The notes under the pieces: generated by a model
Databases searched by the model: none
Seen by the model: the letters and a program-made list of their open reading frames with translations, nothing else
What the model was told of the DNA's origin: nothing
In this document: in pieces, positions 1 through 11,562 of the stretch
How the letters are laid out: every line of letters begins with the position of its first letter
Position numbering within the stretch: the stretch's first letter is position 1
Made by a program: the position numbers and the translations under genes
NCBI GenBank assembly: GCA_020002185.1
Contig: CM034533.1
Span: 75,213,589 to 75,277,588 of the forward strand
DNA: 64,000 bases
Reading direction: 5' to 3'
Source: Paraescarpia echinospica
Taxonomy: Eukaryota; Annelida; Polychaeta; Sabellida; Siboglinidae

Positions 1-3000
1 AACTGTTCACATACATCACACGCGGTCGCAGGTAAAGTTGTCAGGAACATAACTATTCACATACATCAAACTTGGTCGCAGGTAAAGTTGTCATGAGCAC
101 AACTGTTCACATACATCAAACGTGGGCGCAGGTAAAGTTAGCAGGAGTACAACTGTTCACATACATCACACATGGGCGCAGGAAAAGTTAGCAGGAGTAC
201 AACTGTTCACATACATCACACGTGGTCGCAGGTAAAGTTGTCAGGAGCATAACTATTCACATACATCACACGTTGGCGCAGGTAAAGTTAGCAGGAGTAC
301 AACTGTTCACATACACCACACGTGGGCGCACGTAAAGTTAGCAGGAGTACAACTGTTCACATACATCACACGTGGGCGCAGGTAAAGTTGTCAGGAGCAC
401 AACTGTTCACATACATCACACATGGGCGCAGGTAAAGTTAGCAGGAGTACAACTGTTCACATACATCACACATGGGCGCAGGTAAAGTTAGCAGGAGTAC
501 AACTGTTCACATACATCACACGTGGGCGCAGGTAAAGTTGACAGGAGCACAACTGTTCACATACATCAAACGTGGGCGCAAGTAAAGTTAGCAGGAGTAC
601 AACTGTTCATATACATCACACGTGGGCGCAGGTAAAGTTGTCAGGAGCACAACTGTTCACATACATCAAACGTGGGCGCAGGTAAAGTTAGCAGGAGTAC
701 AACTGTTCACATACATCACACGTGGGCGCAGGTAAAGTTGTCAGGAGCACAACTGTTCACATACATCAAACGTGGGCGCAGTTAAAGTTGTCAGGAGTAC
801 AACTGTTCACATACATCACACGTAGTCGCAGGTAAAGTTAGCAGGAGTACAACTGTTCACATACATCGCACGTGGTCGCAGGTAAAGTTAGCAGGAGTAC
901 AACTGTTCACATACATCACACATGGTCGCAGGTAAAGTTGTCATGAGCACAACTGTTCACATACATCACACGTGGGCGCAGGTAAAGTTAGCAGGAGTAC
1001 AACTGTTCACATACATCACACGTGGGCGCAGGTAAAGTTAGCAGGAATACAAATGTTCACATACGTCACACGTGGTTGCAGGTAAAGTTAGCAGGCGTAC
1101 AACTGTTCACATACATCACACATGACCGCAGGAAATTTAGCAGGAGTACATCTGTTCACATACATCACACGCGGTCGCAGGTAAAGTTGTGAGGAGTACA
1201 ACTGTTCACATACATCAAACGTGGGCGCAGGCAAAGTTAGCAAGAGTACAACTGTTCACATACGTCACACGTGGGCGCAGGTAAAGTTGTCAGGAGCACA
1301 GCTATTCACATACATCAAACGTGGGCGCAGTTAAAGTTAGCAGGAGTACAAGTGTTCACATACATCACACATGGGCGCAGGTAAAGTTAGCAGGAGTACA
1401 ACTGTTCACATACATCAAACGTGGGCGCAGGTAAAGTTAGCAGGAGTACAACTGTTCACATACATCACACGTGGGCGCAGGTAAAGTTGTCAGGAGCACA
1501 ACTGTTCACATACATCAAACGTGGGCGCAGTTAAAGTTGTCAGGAGTACAACTGTTCACATACATCACACGTGGGCGCAGGTAAAGTTGTCAGGAGCACA
1601 ACTATTCACATACATCACACGTGGATGCAGGTAAAGTTAGCAGGAGTACAACTGTTCACATACATCACACGCGGTCGCAGGTAAAGTTGTCAGGAGCATA
1701 ACTATTCACATACATCACACTTGGTCGCAGGTAAAGTTGTCAGAAGCACAACTGTTCACATACATCAAACGTGGGCGCAGTTAAAGTTAGCAGGAGTACA
1801 ACTGTTCACATACATCACACATGGGCGCAGGTAAAGTTAGCAGGAGTACAACTGTTCACATACATCACACGCGGTCGCAGGTAAAGTTGTCAGGAGCATA
1901 ACTATTCACATACATCACACTTTGTCGCAGGTAAAGTTGTCAGGAGCACAAATGTTCACATACATCAAACGTGGGCGCAGTTAAAGTTAGCAGGAGTACA
2001 ACTGTTCAAATACATCACACATGGGCGCAGGTAAAGTTGTCAGGAGCACAACTGTTCACATACATCAAACGTGGCCGCAGGTAAAGTTAGCAGGTGTACA
2101 ACTGTTCAAATACATCACACGTGGGCGCAGGTAAAGTTATCAGGAGCACAACTGTTCACATACATCAAACGTGGGCGCAGGTAAAGTTAGCAGGAGTACA
2201 ACTGTTCACATACGTCACACGTGGGCGCAGGTAAAGTTGTCAGGAGCACAACTGTTCACATACATAAAACGTGGACGCAGTTAATGTTGTCAGGAGTACA
2301 ACATTTCACATACATCACACGTGGGCGCAGGTAAAGTTGTCAGGAGCACAACTATTCACATACATCACACGTGGACGCAGGTAAAGTTAGCAGAAGTACA
2401 ACTGTTCACATACATCACACGTGGTCGCAGGTAAAGTTAGCAGGAGTACAACTGTTCACATACATCACACGTGGTCGCAGGTAAAGTTAGCAGGAGTACA
2501 ACTGTTCACATACATCACACATGGTCGCAGGTAAAGTTGTCAGGAGCACAACTGTTCACATACATCACACGTGGGCGCAGGTAAAGTTAGCAGGAGTACA
2601 ACTGTTCACATACATCACACGTGGGCGCAGGTAAAGTTAGCAGGAGTACAAATGTTCACATACGTCACACGTGGTTGCAGGTAAAGATAGCAGGCGTACA
2701 ACTGTTCACATACATCACACATGACCGCAGGAAATTTAGCAGGAGTACATCTGTTCACATACATCACACGCGGTCGCATGTAAAGTTGTCAGGAGCACAA
2801 CTGTTCACATACATCAAACGTGGGCGCAATTAAAGTTGTCAGGAGTACAAATGTTCACATACATCACACGTAGTCGCAGGTAAAGTTAGCAGGAGTACAA
2901 CTGTTCACATACATCGCACGTGGTCGCAGGTAAAGTTAGCAGGAGTACAACTGTTCACATACATCACACATGGTCGCAGGTAAAGTTGTCACGAGCACAA

Positions 3001-6000
3001 CTGTTCACATACATTACACGTGGGCGCAGGTAAAGTTAGCAGGAGTACAATTGTTCACATACATCACACGTGGGCGCAGGTAAAGTTAGCAGGAATACAA
3101 ATGTTCACATACGTCACACGTGGTTGCAGGTAAAGTTAGCAGGCGTACAACTGTTCACATACATCACACATGACCGCAGGAAATTTAGCAGGAGTACATC
3201 TGTTCACATACATCACACGCGGTCACAGGTAAAGTTGTCAGGAGTACAACTGTTCACATACATCAAACGTGGGCGCAGGTAAAGTTAGCAAGAGTACAAC
3301 TGTTCACATACATCACACGTGGGCGCAGGTAAAGTTGTCAGGAGCACAGCTATTCACATACATCAAACGTGGGCGCAGTTAAAGTTAGCAGGAGTACAAG
3401 TGTTCACATACATCAAACGTGGGCGCAGTTAAAGTTGTCAGGAGTACAACTGTTCACATACATCACACGTGGGCGCAGGTAAAGTTGTCAGGAGCACAAC
3501 TATTCACATACATCACACGTGGATGCAGGTAAAGTTAGCAGGAGTACAACTGTTCACATACATCACACGTGGTCGCAGATAAAGTTAGCAGGAGTACAAC
3601 TGTTCACATACTTCACACATGGTCGCAGGTAAAGTTGTCATGAGCACAACTGTTCACATACATCACACGTGGGCGCAGGTAAAGTTAGCAGGAGTACAAC
3701 TGTTCACATACATCACACGTGGGCGCAGGTAAAGTTAGCAGGAGTACAAATGTTCACATACGTTACACGTGGTTGCCGGTAAAGTTAGCAGGCGTATAAC
3801 TGTTCACATACATCACACATGATCGCAGGAAATTTAGCAGGAGTACAACTGTTCACATACATCACACGCAGTCGCAGGTAAAGTTGTCAGGAGCATAACT
3901 ATTCACATACATCAAACTTGGTCGCAGGTAAAGTTGTCAAGAGCACAACTGTTCACATACATCAAACGTGGGCGCAGGTAAAGTTAGCAGGAGTACAACT
4001 GTTCACATACATCACACATGGTCGCAGGTAAAGTTGTCATGAGCACAACTGTTCACATACATCACACGTGGGCGCAGGTAAAATTAGCAGGAGTACAACT
4101 GTTCACATACATCACACGTGGGCGCAGGTAAAGTTAGCAGGAGTACAAATGTTCACATACGTCACACGTGGTTGTAGGTAAAGTTAGCAAGAGTACAACT
4201 GTTCACATACATCACACGCGGTCGCAGGTAAAGTTGTCAGGTGCATAACTATTCACATACATCACACTTGGTCGCAGGTAAAGTTGTCAGGAGCACAACT
4301 GTTCACATACATCAAACGTGGGCGCAGTTAAAGTTAGCTGGAGTACAACTGTTCACATACATCACACATGGGCGCAGGTAAAGTTAGCAGGAGTACAACT
4401 GTTCACATACATCACACGCGGTCGCAGGTAAAGTTGTCAGGAGCATAACTATTCACATACATCACACTTGGTCGCAGGTAAAGTTGTCAGGAGCACAAAT
4501 GTTCACATACATCAAACGTGGGCGCAGTTAAAGTTAGCAGGAGTTCAACTGTTCACATACATCACACATGGGCGCAGGTAAAGTTGTCAGGGGCACAACT
4601 GTTCACATACATCAAACGTGGGCGCAGGTAAAGTTAGCAGGTGTACAACTGTTCACATACATCACACGTGGGCGCAGGTAAAGTTATCAGGAGCACAACT
4701 GTTCACATACATCAAACGTGGGCGCAGGTAAAGTTGTCAGGAGCACAACTGTTCACATACATCAAACGTGGACGCAGTTAATGTTGTCAGGAGTACAACT
4801 GTTCACATACATCACACGTGGGCGCAGGTAAAGTTGTCTGGAGCACAACTATTCACATACATCACACGTCGACGCAGGTAAAGTTAGCAGGAGTACAACT
4901 GTTCACATACATCACACGTGGTCGCAGGTAAAGTTAGCAGGAGTACAACTGTTCACATACATCACACATGGTCGCAGGTAAAGTTGTCATGAGCACAACT
5001 GTTCACATACATCACACGTGGGCGCAGGTAAAGTTAGCAGGAGTACAACTGTTCACATACATCACACGTGGGCGCAGGTAAAGTTAGCAGGAGTACAAAT
5101 GTTCACATACGTCACACGTGGTTGCAGGTAAAGTTAGCAGGCGTACAACTGTTCACATACATCACACATGACCGCAGGAAATTTAGCAGGAGTACATCTG
5201 TTCACATACATCACACGCGGTCGCAGGTAAAGTTGTGAGGAGTACAACTGTTCACATACATCAAACGTGGGCGCAGGTAAAGTTAGCAAGAGTACAACTG
5301 TTCACATACATCACACGTGGGCGCAGGTAAAGTTGTCAGGAGCACAGCTATTCACATACATCAAACGTGGGCGCAGTTAAAGTTAGCAGGAGTACAAGTG
5401 TTCACATACATCAAACGTGGGCGCAGTTAAAGTTGTCAGGAGTACAACTGTTCACATACATCACACGTGGGCGCAGGTAAAGTTGTCAGGAGCACAACTA
5501 TTCACATACATCACACGTGGATGCAGGTAAAGTTAGCAGGAGTACAACTGTTCACATACATCACACGTGGTCGCAGATAAAGTTAGCAGGAGTACAACTG
5601 TTCACATACTTCACACATGGTCGCAGGTAAAGTTGTCATGAGCACAACTGTTCACATACATCACACGTGGGCGCAGGTAAAGTTAGCAGGAGTACAACTG
5701 TTCACATACATCACACGTGGGCGCAGGTAAAGTTAGCAGGAGTACAAATGTTCACATACGTTACACGTGGTTGCCGGTAAAGTTAGCAGGCGTATAACTG
5801 TTCACATACATCACACATGATCGCAGGAAATTTAGCAGGAGTACAACTGTTCACATACATCACACGCAGTCGCAGGTAAAGTTGTCAGGAGCATAACTAT
5901 TCACATACATCAAACTTGGTCGCAGGTAAAGTTGTCAAGAGCACAACTGTTCACATACATCAAACGTGGGCGCAGGTAAAGTTAGCAGGAGTACAACTGT

Positions 6001-7297
6001 TCACATACATCACACATGGTCGCAGGTAAAGTTGTCATGAGCACAACTGTTCACATACATCACACGTGGGCGCAGGTAAAATTAGCAGGAGTACAACTGT
6101 TCACATACATCACACGTGGGCGCAGGTAAAGTTAGCAGGAGTACAAATGTTCACATACGTCACACGTGGTTGTAGGTAAAGTTAGCAAGAGTACAACTGT
6201 TCACATACATCACACGCGGTCGCAGGTAAAGTTGTCAGGTGCATAACTATTCACATACATCACACTTGGTCGCAGGTAAAGTTGTCAGGAGCACAACTGT
6301 TCACATACATCAAACGTGGGCGCAGTTAAAGTTAGCAGGAGTACAACTGTTCACATACATCACACATGGGCGCAGGTAAAGTTAGCAGGAGTACAACTGT
6401 TCACATACATCACACGCGGTCGCAGGTAAAGTTGTCAGGAGCATAACTATTCACATACATCACACTTGGTCGCAGGTAAAGTTGTCAGGAGCACAAATGT
6501 TCACATACATCAAACGTGGGCGCAGTTAAAGTTAGCAGGAGTTCAACTGTTCACATACATCACACATGGGCGCAGGTAAAGTTGTCAGGGGCACAACTGT
6601 TCACATACATCAAACGTGGGCGCAGGTAAAGTTAGCAGGTGTACAACTGTTCACATACATCACACGTGGGCGCAGGTAAAGTTATCAGGAGCACAACTGT
6701 TCACATACATCAAACGTGGGCGCAGGTAAAGTTGTCAGGAGCACAACTGTTCACATACATCAAACGTGGACGCAGTTAATGTTGTCAGGAGTACAACTGT
6801 TCACATACATCACACGTGGGCGCAGGTAAAGTTGTCAGGAGCACAACTATTCACATACATCACACGTCGACGCAGGTAAAGTTAGCAGGAGTACAACTGT
6901 TCACATACATCACACGTGGTCGCAGGTAAAGTTAGCAGGAGTACAACTGTTCACATACATCACACATGGTCGCAGGTAAAGTTGTCATGAGCACAACTGT
7001 TCACATACATCACACGTGGGCGCAGGTAAAGTTAGCAGGAGTACAACTGTTCACATACATCACACGTGGGCGCAGGTAAAGTTAGCAGGAGTACAAATGT
7101 TCACATACGTCACACGTGGTTGCAGGTAAAGTTAGCAGGCGTACAACTATTCACATACATCACACATGATCGCAGGAAATTTAGCAGGAGTACAACTGTT
7201 CACATACATCACACGCGGTCGCAGGTAAAGTTAGCAGGAGTACAACTGTTCACATACATCACACGCGGTCGAAGGTAAAGTTAGCAGGCGTACAACT
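1..7297. repeat. 50-bp satellite array, copy A
   Basis: Head-to-tail repeats of a 50-bp unit (some units are 49 bp) begin at or before the window start and run for about 146 copies. The unit contains AACTGTTCACATACATCACA followed by a variable CGTGGGCGCAGG and AAAGTT segment and a TTAGCAGGAGTAC or TGTCAGGAGCAC ending. Two main variant classes alternate. A marker 49-bp variant with GACCGCAGGAAATTTAG recurs near 1120, 2720, 3170 and 5165, and a close relative occurs near 7165. The short open frames inside are by-products of repetition, not genes. The array ends abruptly in single-copy sequence at about 7297, and the same junction is present in copy B near 28488. Confidence 0.97.
3070..7065. repeat. 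Higher-order repeat: two 1998-bp blocks within the satellite
   Basis: Rare variants of the 50-bp unit recur at a fixed offset of 1998 bp: GGCGTATAAC at 3791 and 5789, GTGCATAACT at 4241 and 6239, and CACACGCAGTCGC near 3863 and 5861. The blocks are therefore roughly 3070-5067 and 5068-7065, each about 40 units. By eye they differ at only a few sites (for example AGCTGG at about 4334 against AGCAGG at about 6332), which implies a recent duplication of a 40-unit block. The exact block edges are approximate because the array is homogeneous. Confidence 0.85.
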
Positions 7298-7669
7298 ACA
7301 AACACCAGACTTGTTATGTGCTGGCTGCCCATTGTATTATCAGTAGCATCCTGCAAATTGGTAAAAGCACGTGATATACAATTATAAACACAGGCTCTAC
7401 TGACGAATACATTAGACCCTGTTTGAATGCAGTAATACAAACACTATCGTGGATTAATAATTATCTTGACATTGCCAGCGATTAAACCACGCAACTTGAA
7501 ACTTTTGGATACAGGATTTGCTTTTTCCCAAATGACCATTTAGTGAATGTGGAATATTATAATAATAATAATAATGTATTTATTTCAGACAATCATGATG
7601 TCCATATATACAAATACATCAATAAAAGTATGTAAATAATATAAAAATACATAGATAAGAACAATATGT

Positions 7670-10465
7670 TTAAAAATTATATAAATCCCGGACCCACTGG
7701 TGCCGCAGTTTCGAAGTACAATACACGTCGCTAGTTTTAATGCTATACATAATGGGATTCAAAGACATGTCAATCCTATTCATTAAGCTAAAAATAGCCT
7801 TTCTGATTACACATTTACCCGAGCTGACATTAGCTGTAGCAAACATGTGGCTAGCGCTACATCTCATGGGCAAATTGTTCAATATCCTGAAAGAGTTGTT
7901 ATATGCAACAATGAATTGATGAAAATTAACTTTTCTAAAGTTCACCCATAACGCACACATATAGATATTACCAAAATACGCTGTAAATAGCTTATTTTTT
8001 ACAGCAGTTGAACAAAAGTGAAACTTTTGACGTAACATGTTACTCTTGGCATACAAAAGTCTCACTTTGGCTTGCATGTCAGATTCATCAGACAAGTTAT
8101 TAGAAATGACATGTCCAAGATATTTACAAGAGGTGGCAAAGTTTAACTTCTTTTCTCCTAATGTCATTTCTTTAGACAGATTTGACTTTCTAGATTCAAA
8201 GTACATGACCAGGGATTTACTCGCATTGTATTGCACATCGTGCTCACATCCATATGAGTAACACATGTCTAGTAGTGTTTGTAGTCCTTTAGCAGAAGGT
8301 GCAAACAGAAGTAGATCATCGGCGTATATAAGGTGATTAACAACCATGTTACCAAGACTACAACCGATTTGTTTTTTGTGCAGTTGTATACTCAGATTAT
8401 CCATATAAATGTTAAAAAGCAAAGGGGATAACTTCCCACCTTGCTTAACACCATTGCCTACCGAGAAGAAGTCCGAGTAGGTATTTCCCCATCGTATGCA
8501 TACACATTGATTATTGAATTCATTGCTGAGTATTCTTAAGATATAGTTCGGTACATTTCGTTGTTCTAGTTTCGTTATAAGTTTATTTCGGTTGACACGA
8601 TCAAACGCCTTTGATGCATCTAAAAATGCGACGTGCATAGCTGAACCATGTTCAGTGTAGAACCTTAATAATTCCTTAAATGCAAACACGCATAACTCCG
8701 TTCCATGTTTAGGCTTAAAGCCAAATTGATTAGGAGTGGTTTCCAAGTACATTTTCATTCTGTTAAAAAGAACAGTGTCTATTATCTTCGAAAATATATT
8801 CGATAGACATATTGGCCTATAATTCCCTTTGTCGTTTACTCGTCTATTTTTGTCTTTAATAATTGGTACAATAACAGACTGTGACATTTCTTTTGGTAAA
8901 TAACCATGCACCAGAATCGAAGACACAAGGATAGACAAAAGCACAGCGAGTTGATAATCAGCGAACTTAATATGTTCTGCACTGATACCGTCCAGACCTG
9001 GTGACTTATTTTTTGAGAGTCCATTAATAATATCCATCAGTTCAACTGCACCAACAGTCATTCCTGTATTGTCAGTGGAACAGTCATAACAAACTTTATC
9101 ACATCGACTATCCTCCACATCATTAAATAAATGTTCATAATGATGCTTCCACATTGACCCGATGTTTACGTCACCGTGTATATTATCAATGTTTGTCGGA
9201 AGTTTTACTTTACTGTTCGTACAGTGCTTAATTTCTTTCCAGAATTTGCGGTGGTCTTTCTGACACAACTGTTCTGCAATGTTATCAGCAATGATAGTTT
9301 CTTTCTCCCTTTTACATTTTCTGATCGCCTGTTTGAATTTCATTCTGGATAATTTCATAACATTAAAAATGTCACCTTGTCTAGGTTTACCAGTCTCTTT
9401 CCATATACAGTAAGCATCACGGGCTGCACAATGAAGCTCTTTCACTCGCTCGTTCCAACCTGGTACAACATTATACTTATAAGCACCTTTGCGATTTGAC
9501 CGGAGTGTGTGACCACACCTCTTCAATGTAATCACGATAGAATTGTAAAAGTCATCGAGATCATCATGATGATTACAGTTATGACAATTGGGATCAGTGC
9601 ATCTAACACCCGGTGGAACATTCAGTTTGCTCAATTCAACGTTCGTGCATTCTCTATATGCATCAATATCTTGTGGGTTTAATCTGTCCCACTGTAAGCC
9701 TTGCTTACTCTCATTAGTATTGCCACTACCACTAACGCATTCTGGTAGAATATCACTGTCTATGCTGAACGATATCGGGTGGTGATCAGAATAAATAACA
9801 TCATAAAGTATGGACATGTTAGATAGGCAATCCTTCGCATCCACGGTACATATGATATGGTCTAGCCATGATGTAGTTCCCCAGGCAGAACTAACGTATG
9901 TATATGTGTCTATTGGGAGAGTATCTTGATCACATATAGCCAGAGTAAATTCTTTGCAGAAATCAAGTAAGATATTCCCAAAAACTGATTTCTTGGAAAT
10001 ATCCGCGTTAAAATTACCAACAATAGTGATGCACGAGCTATTAATATTATTAACATACACAGCAATTTTGGACATTTAATCATTGAAGTTGTCCCTGTTT
10101 TCCTCGCATTCATAAGGTAAATATACGTTTAGTAGATAATACTCCTTGTTACCCCAACAAATTCTTATGCCGCATAGCCAATCATAGCACTGGTCAAGAA
10201 TGGTGATGTATTGATCAAGGGAATGTTTCCATAAAAAACCTACACCACCATACGGTCTACCAGTTAAAATACCACAAGATGCATCTACAGGAGAAACACC
10301 ATAACCCACATAACCTTCGTGACAGGTGTTTAGTATATGGCAATCTTGTTTAGTGAGCATAAGCTCTTGTAGGCACAGTATATCACATTCCATTAACACA
10401 TCCTTTAAGAAGGGCATAAAACCTTTAAATCCATTACAATTAAAAGATGTTATGTTAATTTCCAT
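7670..10465 (-). pseudogene. LINE ORF2: endonuclease plus reverse transcriptase, one internal stop
   Basis: This is the target-priming enzyme of the LINE. The ATG at 10465 starts MEINITSFNCNGFKGF, the usual beginning of an AP-like endonuclease, with LCLQEL and GRPYGGVGFLW following. An in-frame TAA at 10078-10076 interrupts after NRDNFND. Reading on in the same frame gives GNFNADIS, then SDHHPISF (residues about 96-103 of the downstream part), the catalytic end of the endonuclease. Reverse transcriptase motifs follow: GNYRPICLSNIFSKIID, FLDASKAFD (about 484-492), VKQGGKLSPLLF (about 543-554) and YADDLLLF (about 584-591). The C-terminus ends in HQWVRDLYNF. Total length is about 930 residues, typical of LINE ORF2. 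Apart from the single stop the frame is intact over 2.8 kb, so the element is young. Confidence 0.93.
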
Positions 10466-10468
10466 AAC

Positions 10469-11562
10469 TTAGTTCTTGGTGTTAAAGAATTTCCTCAAGT
10501 ATACACCAGATGGCCAGTTGTCCGGGTCATAAAACTTAGATGCGTCATTGCATATAACATCAACCTTGAATGAGGCATAACTCTCATGCTTAGTTTTTAG
10601 TTTCACACATTTGGCCTCGAGCTTATGCACAGATTTCACATACAAAGACATGTCATCGACAGTGACCGTTGGATCTAGTCGTGAGACAAAGGCTGTCAGG
10701 AATCGTCCATCCTTTACTTTGAGCTGGTTACCGCATTTCCGCGTGCCGATCACCGCCTTCGAACCGTTATTGCGCCTTTTCTTGCCAGACACCAGCTTAA
10801 AATCATCATCAACGATAGTCTTCCTTGGTTGTTTCGCGACACCCGGCGCACGGCTCCCGATAACGTTCGCAGCTGGTAGAGGTGTTATGTTAACCATCGC
10901 AGGGCTACGCTGACGAGTAGACGTAGATCGAATGTTACTCACGGTTACGTCTGCCGACATGTGGCTCGGTTCGGCTGTGGTGACTGCGCTGATCGGCGGC
11001 AGATTCACCCGAAGCGTCTGTCTATCATCTGTCGTGAGCTCAGGCTTACGCTGAGGCCATATCACCGGGTCAGGTTCCCTCGATTTGACGGCTGTCATGT
11101 CACGCCGCAGATCCGCCATTTCTGCCCGCATCGCACGAAACTCGGTAATAATGTGACCGAAGTCGATGTTGTTGACGTCGAGCGGCGGCAGGGTGGACAA
11201 ATCCGTAACCGCAAACACTGGCAGTCCCCTAGGCGACTTGTGCAGCGCCCTCAGTATATCTTCAATGTTGTTTTTCTCTTTATGATGCCCTTATCGGCGC
11301 CGGCCCTGACGCAAAGCAAGATTCTTGACGACTTCGCATTCGTATAAAGTCTGTTTAGCTGCTTCGATCTCGCTGGAAGTGAAGTGGTCTACGCACAACT
11401 TTACCAGCGTGTCATGCACCATGATGTCCATCTTGTTGAAGAGATAGCAAAGTATACTATTGCATACGATGTGAGTTTGGCCATCTGTCTGAACTTCGGC
11501 AGCACACTGACCACTGACCGGGGATCTGCAGTTCGCAGTGTGATCGCTTGCATTGTTCGAAG
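10469..11562 (-). pseudogene. LINE ORF1 with one internal stop
   Basis: This is the nucleic-acid-binding or chaperone-type first protein of the LINE, inferred from position and composition. The N-terminal part, about 90 residues, contains MDIMVHDTLVKLCVDHF and a run ending RQGRRR. A TAA at 11293-11291 interrupts the frame. The same frame then continues with KEKNNIEDILRAL and FAVTDLSTLPPLDVNNIDFG, a likely short coiled coil (FRAMRAEMADLRRDM) and a basic, low-complexity middle to a TAA at 10471-10469. Because the frame before and after 11291 is the same, this is one gene with a point stop rather than two genes. The first few codons of the open frame (up to 11581) belong to the target DNA, so the native start is missing or lies inside. 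The frame opens into ORF2 only 3 bases after its stop. Confidence 0.75.

Larger units (their letters stand above)
7559..11562 (-). mobile_element. LINE (non-LTR retrotransposon), nearly complete, present only in copy A
   Basis: A 4004-bp minus-strand insertion. Its boundaries come from the empty site in copy B (28749/28750): the A flanks match B up to 7558 and again from 11563, with at most a 2-bp duplicated TT. The 3' end, at the left, is an (ATT)n tail of about 17 bp followed by a short 3' UTR. The ORF1 region (11562-10469) is followed by an ORF2 (10465-7670) with AP-like endonuclease and reverse transcriptase. ORF1's open frame runs into flanking DNA at the 5' end, so the element is probably slightly 5' truncated. 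The same family left a 3' fragment at 53128-53612. The clade is not resolved by eye. Post-duplication or polymorphic insertion is the simplest reading. Confidence 0.93.

Noticed and set aside
2621..3282. 70-codon open frames in the 50-bp satellite
   Set aside because: They are frame artefacts of the repeated unit and recur wherever a 49-bp variant shifts the frame.
1..7297. CRISPR array
   Set aside because: Units are contiguous with no unique spacers, and the surroundings are animal DNA with LINEs.
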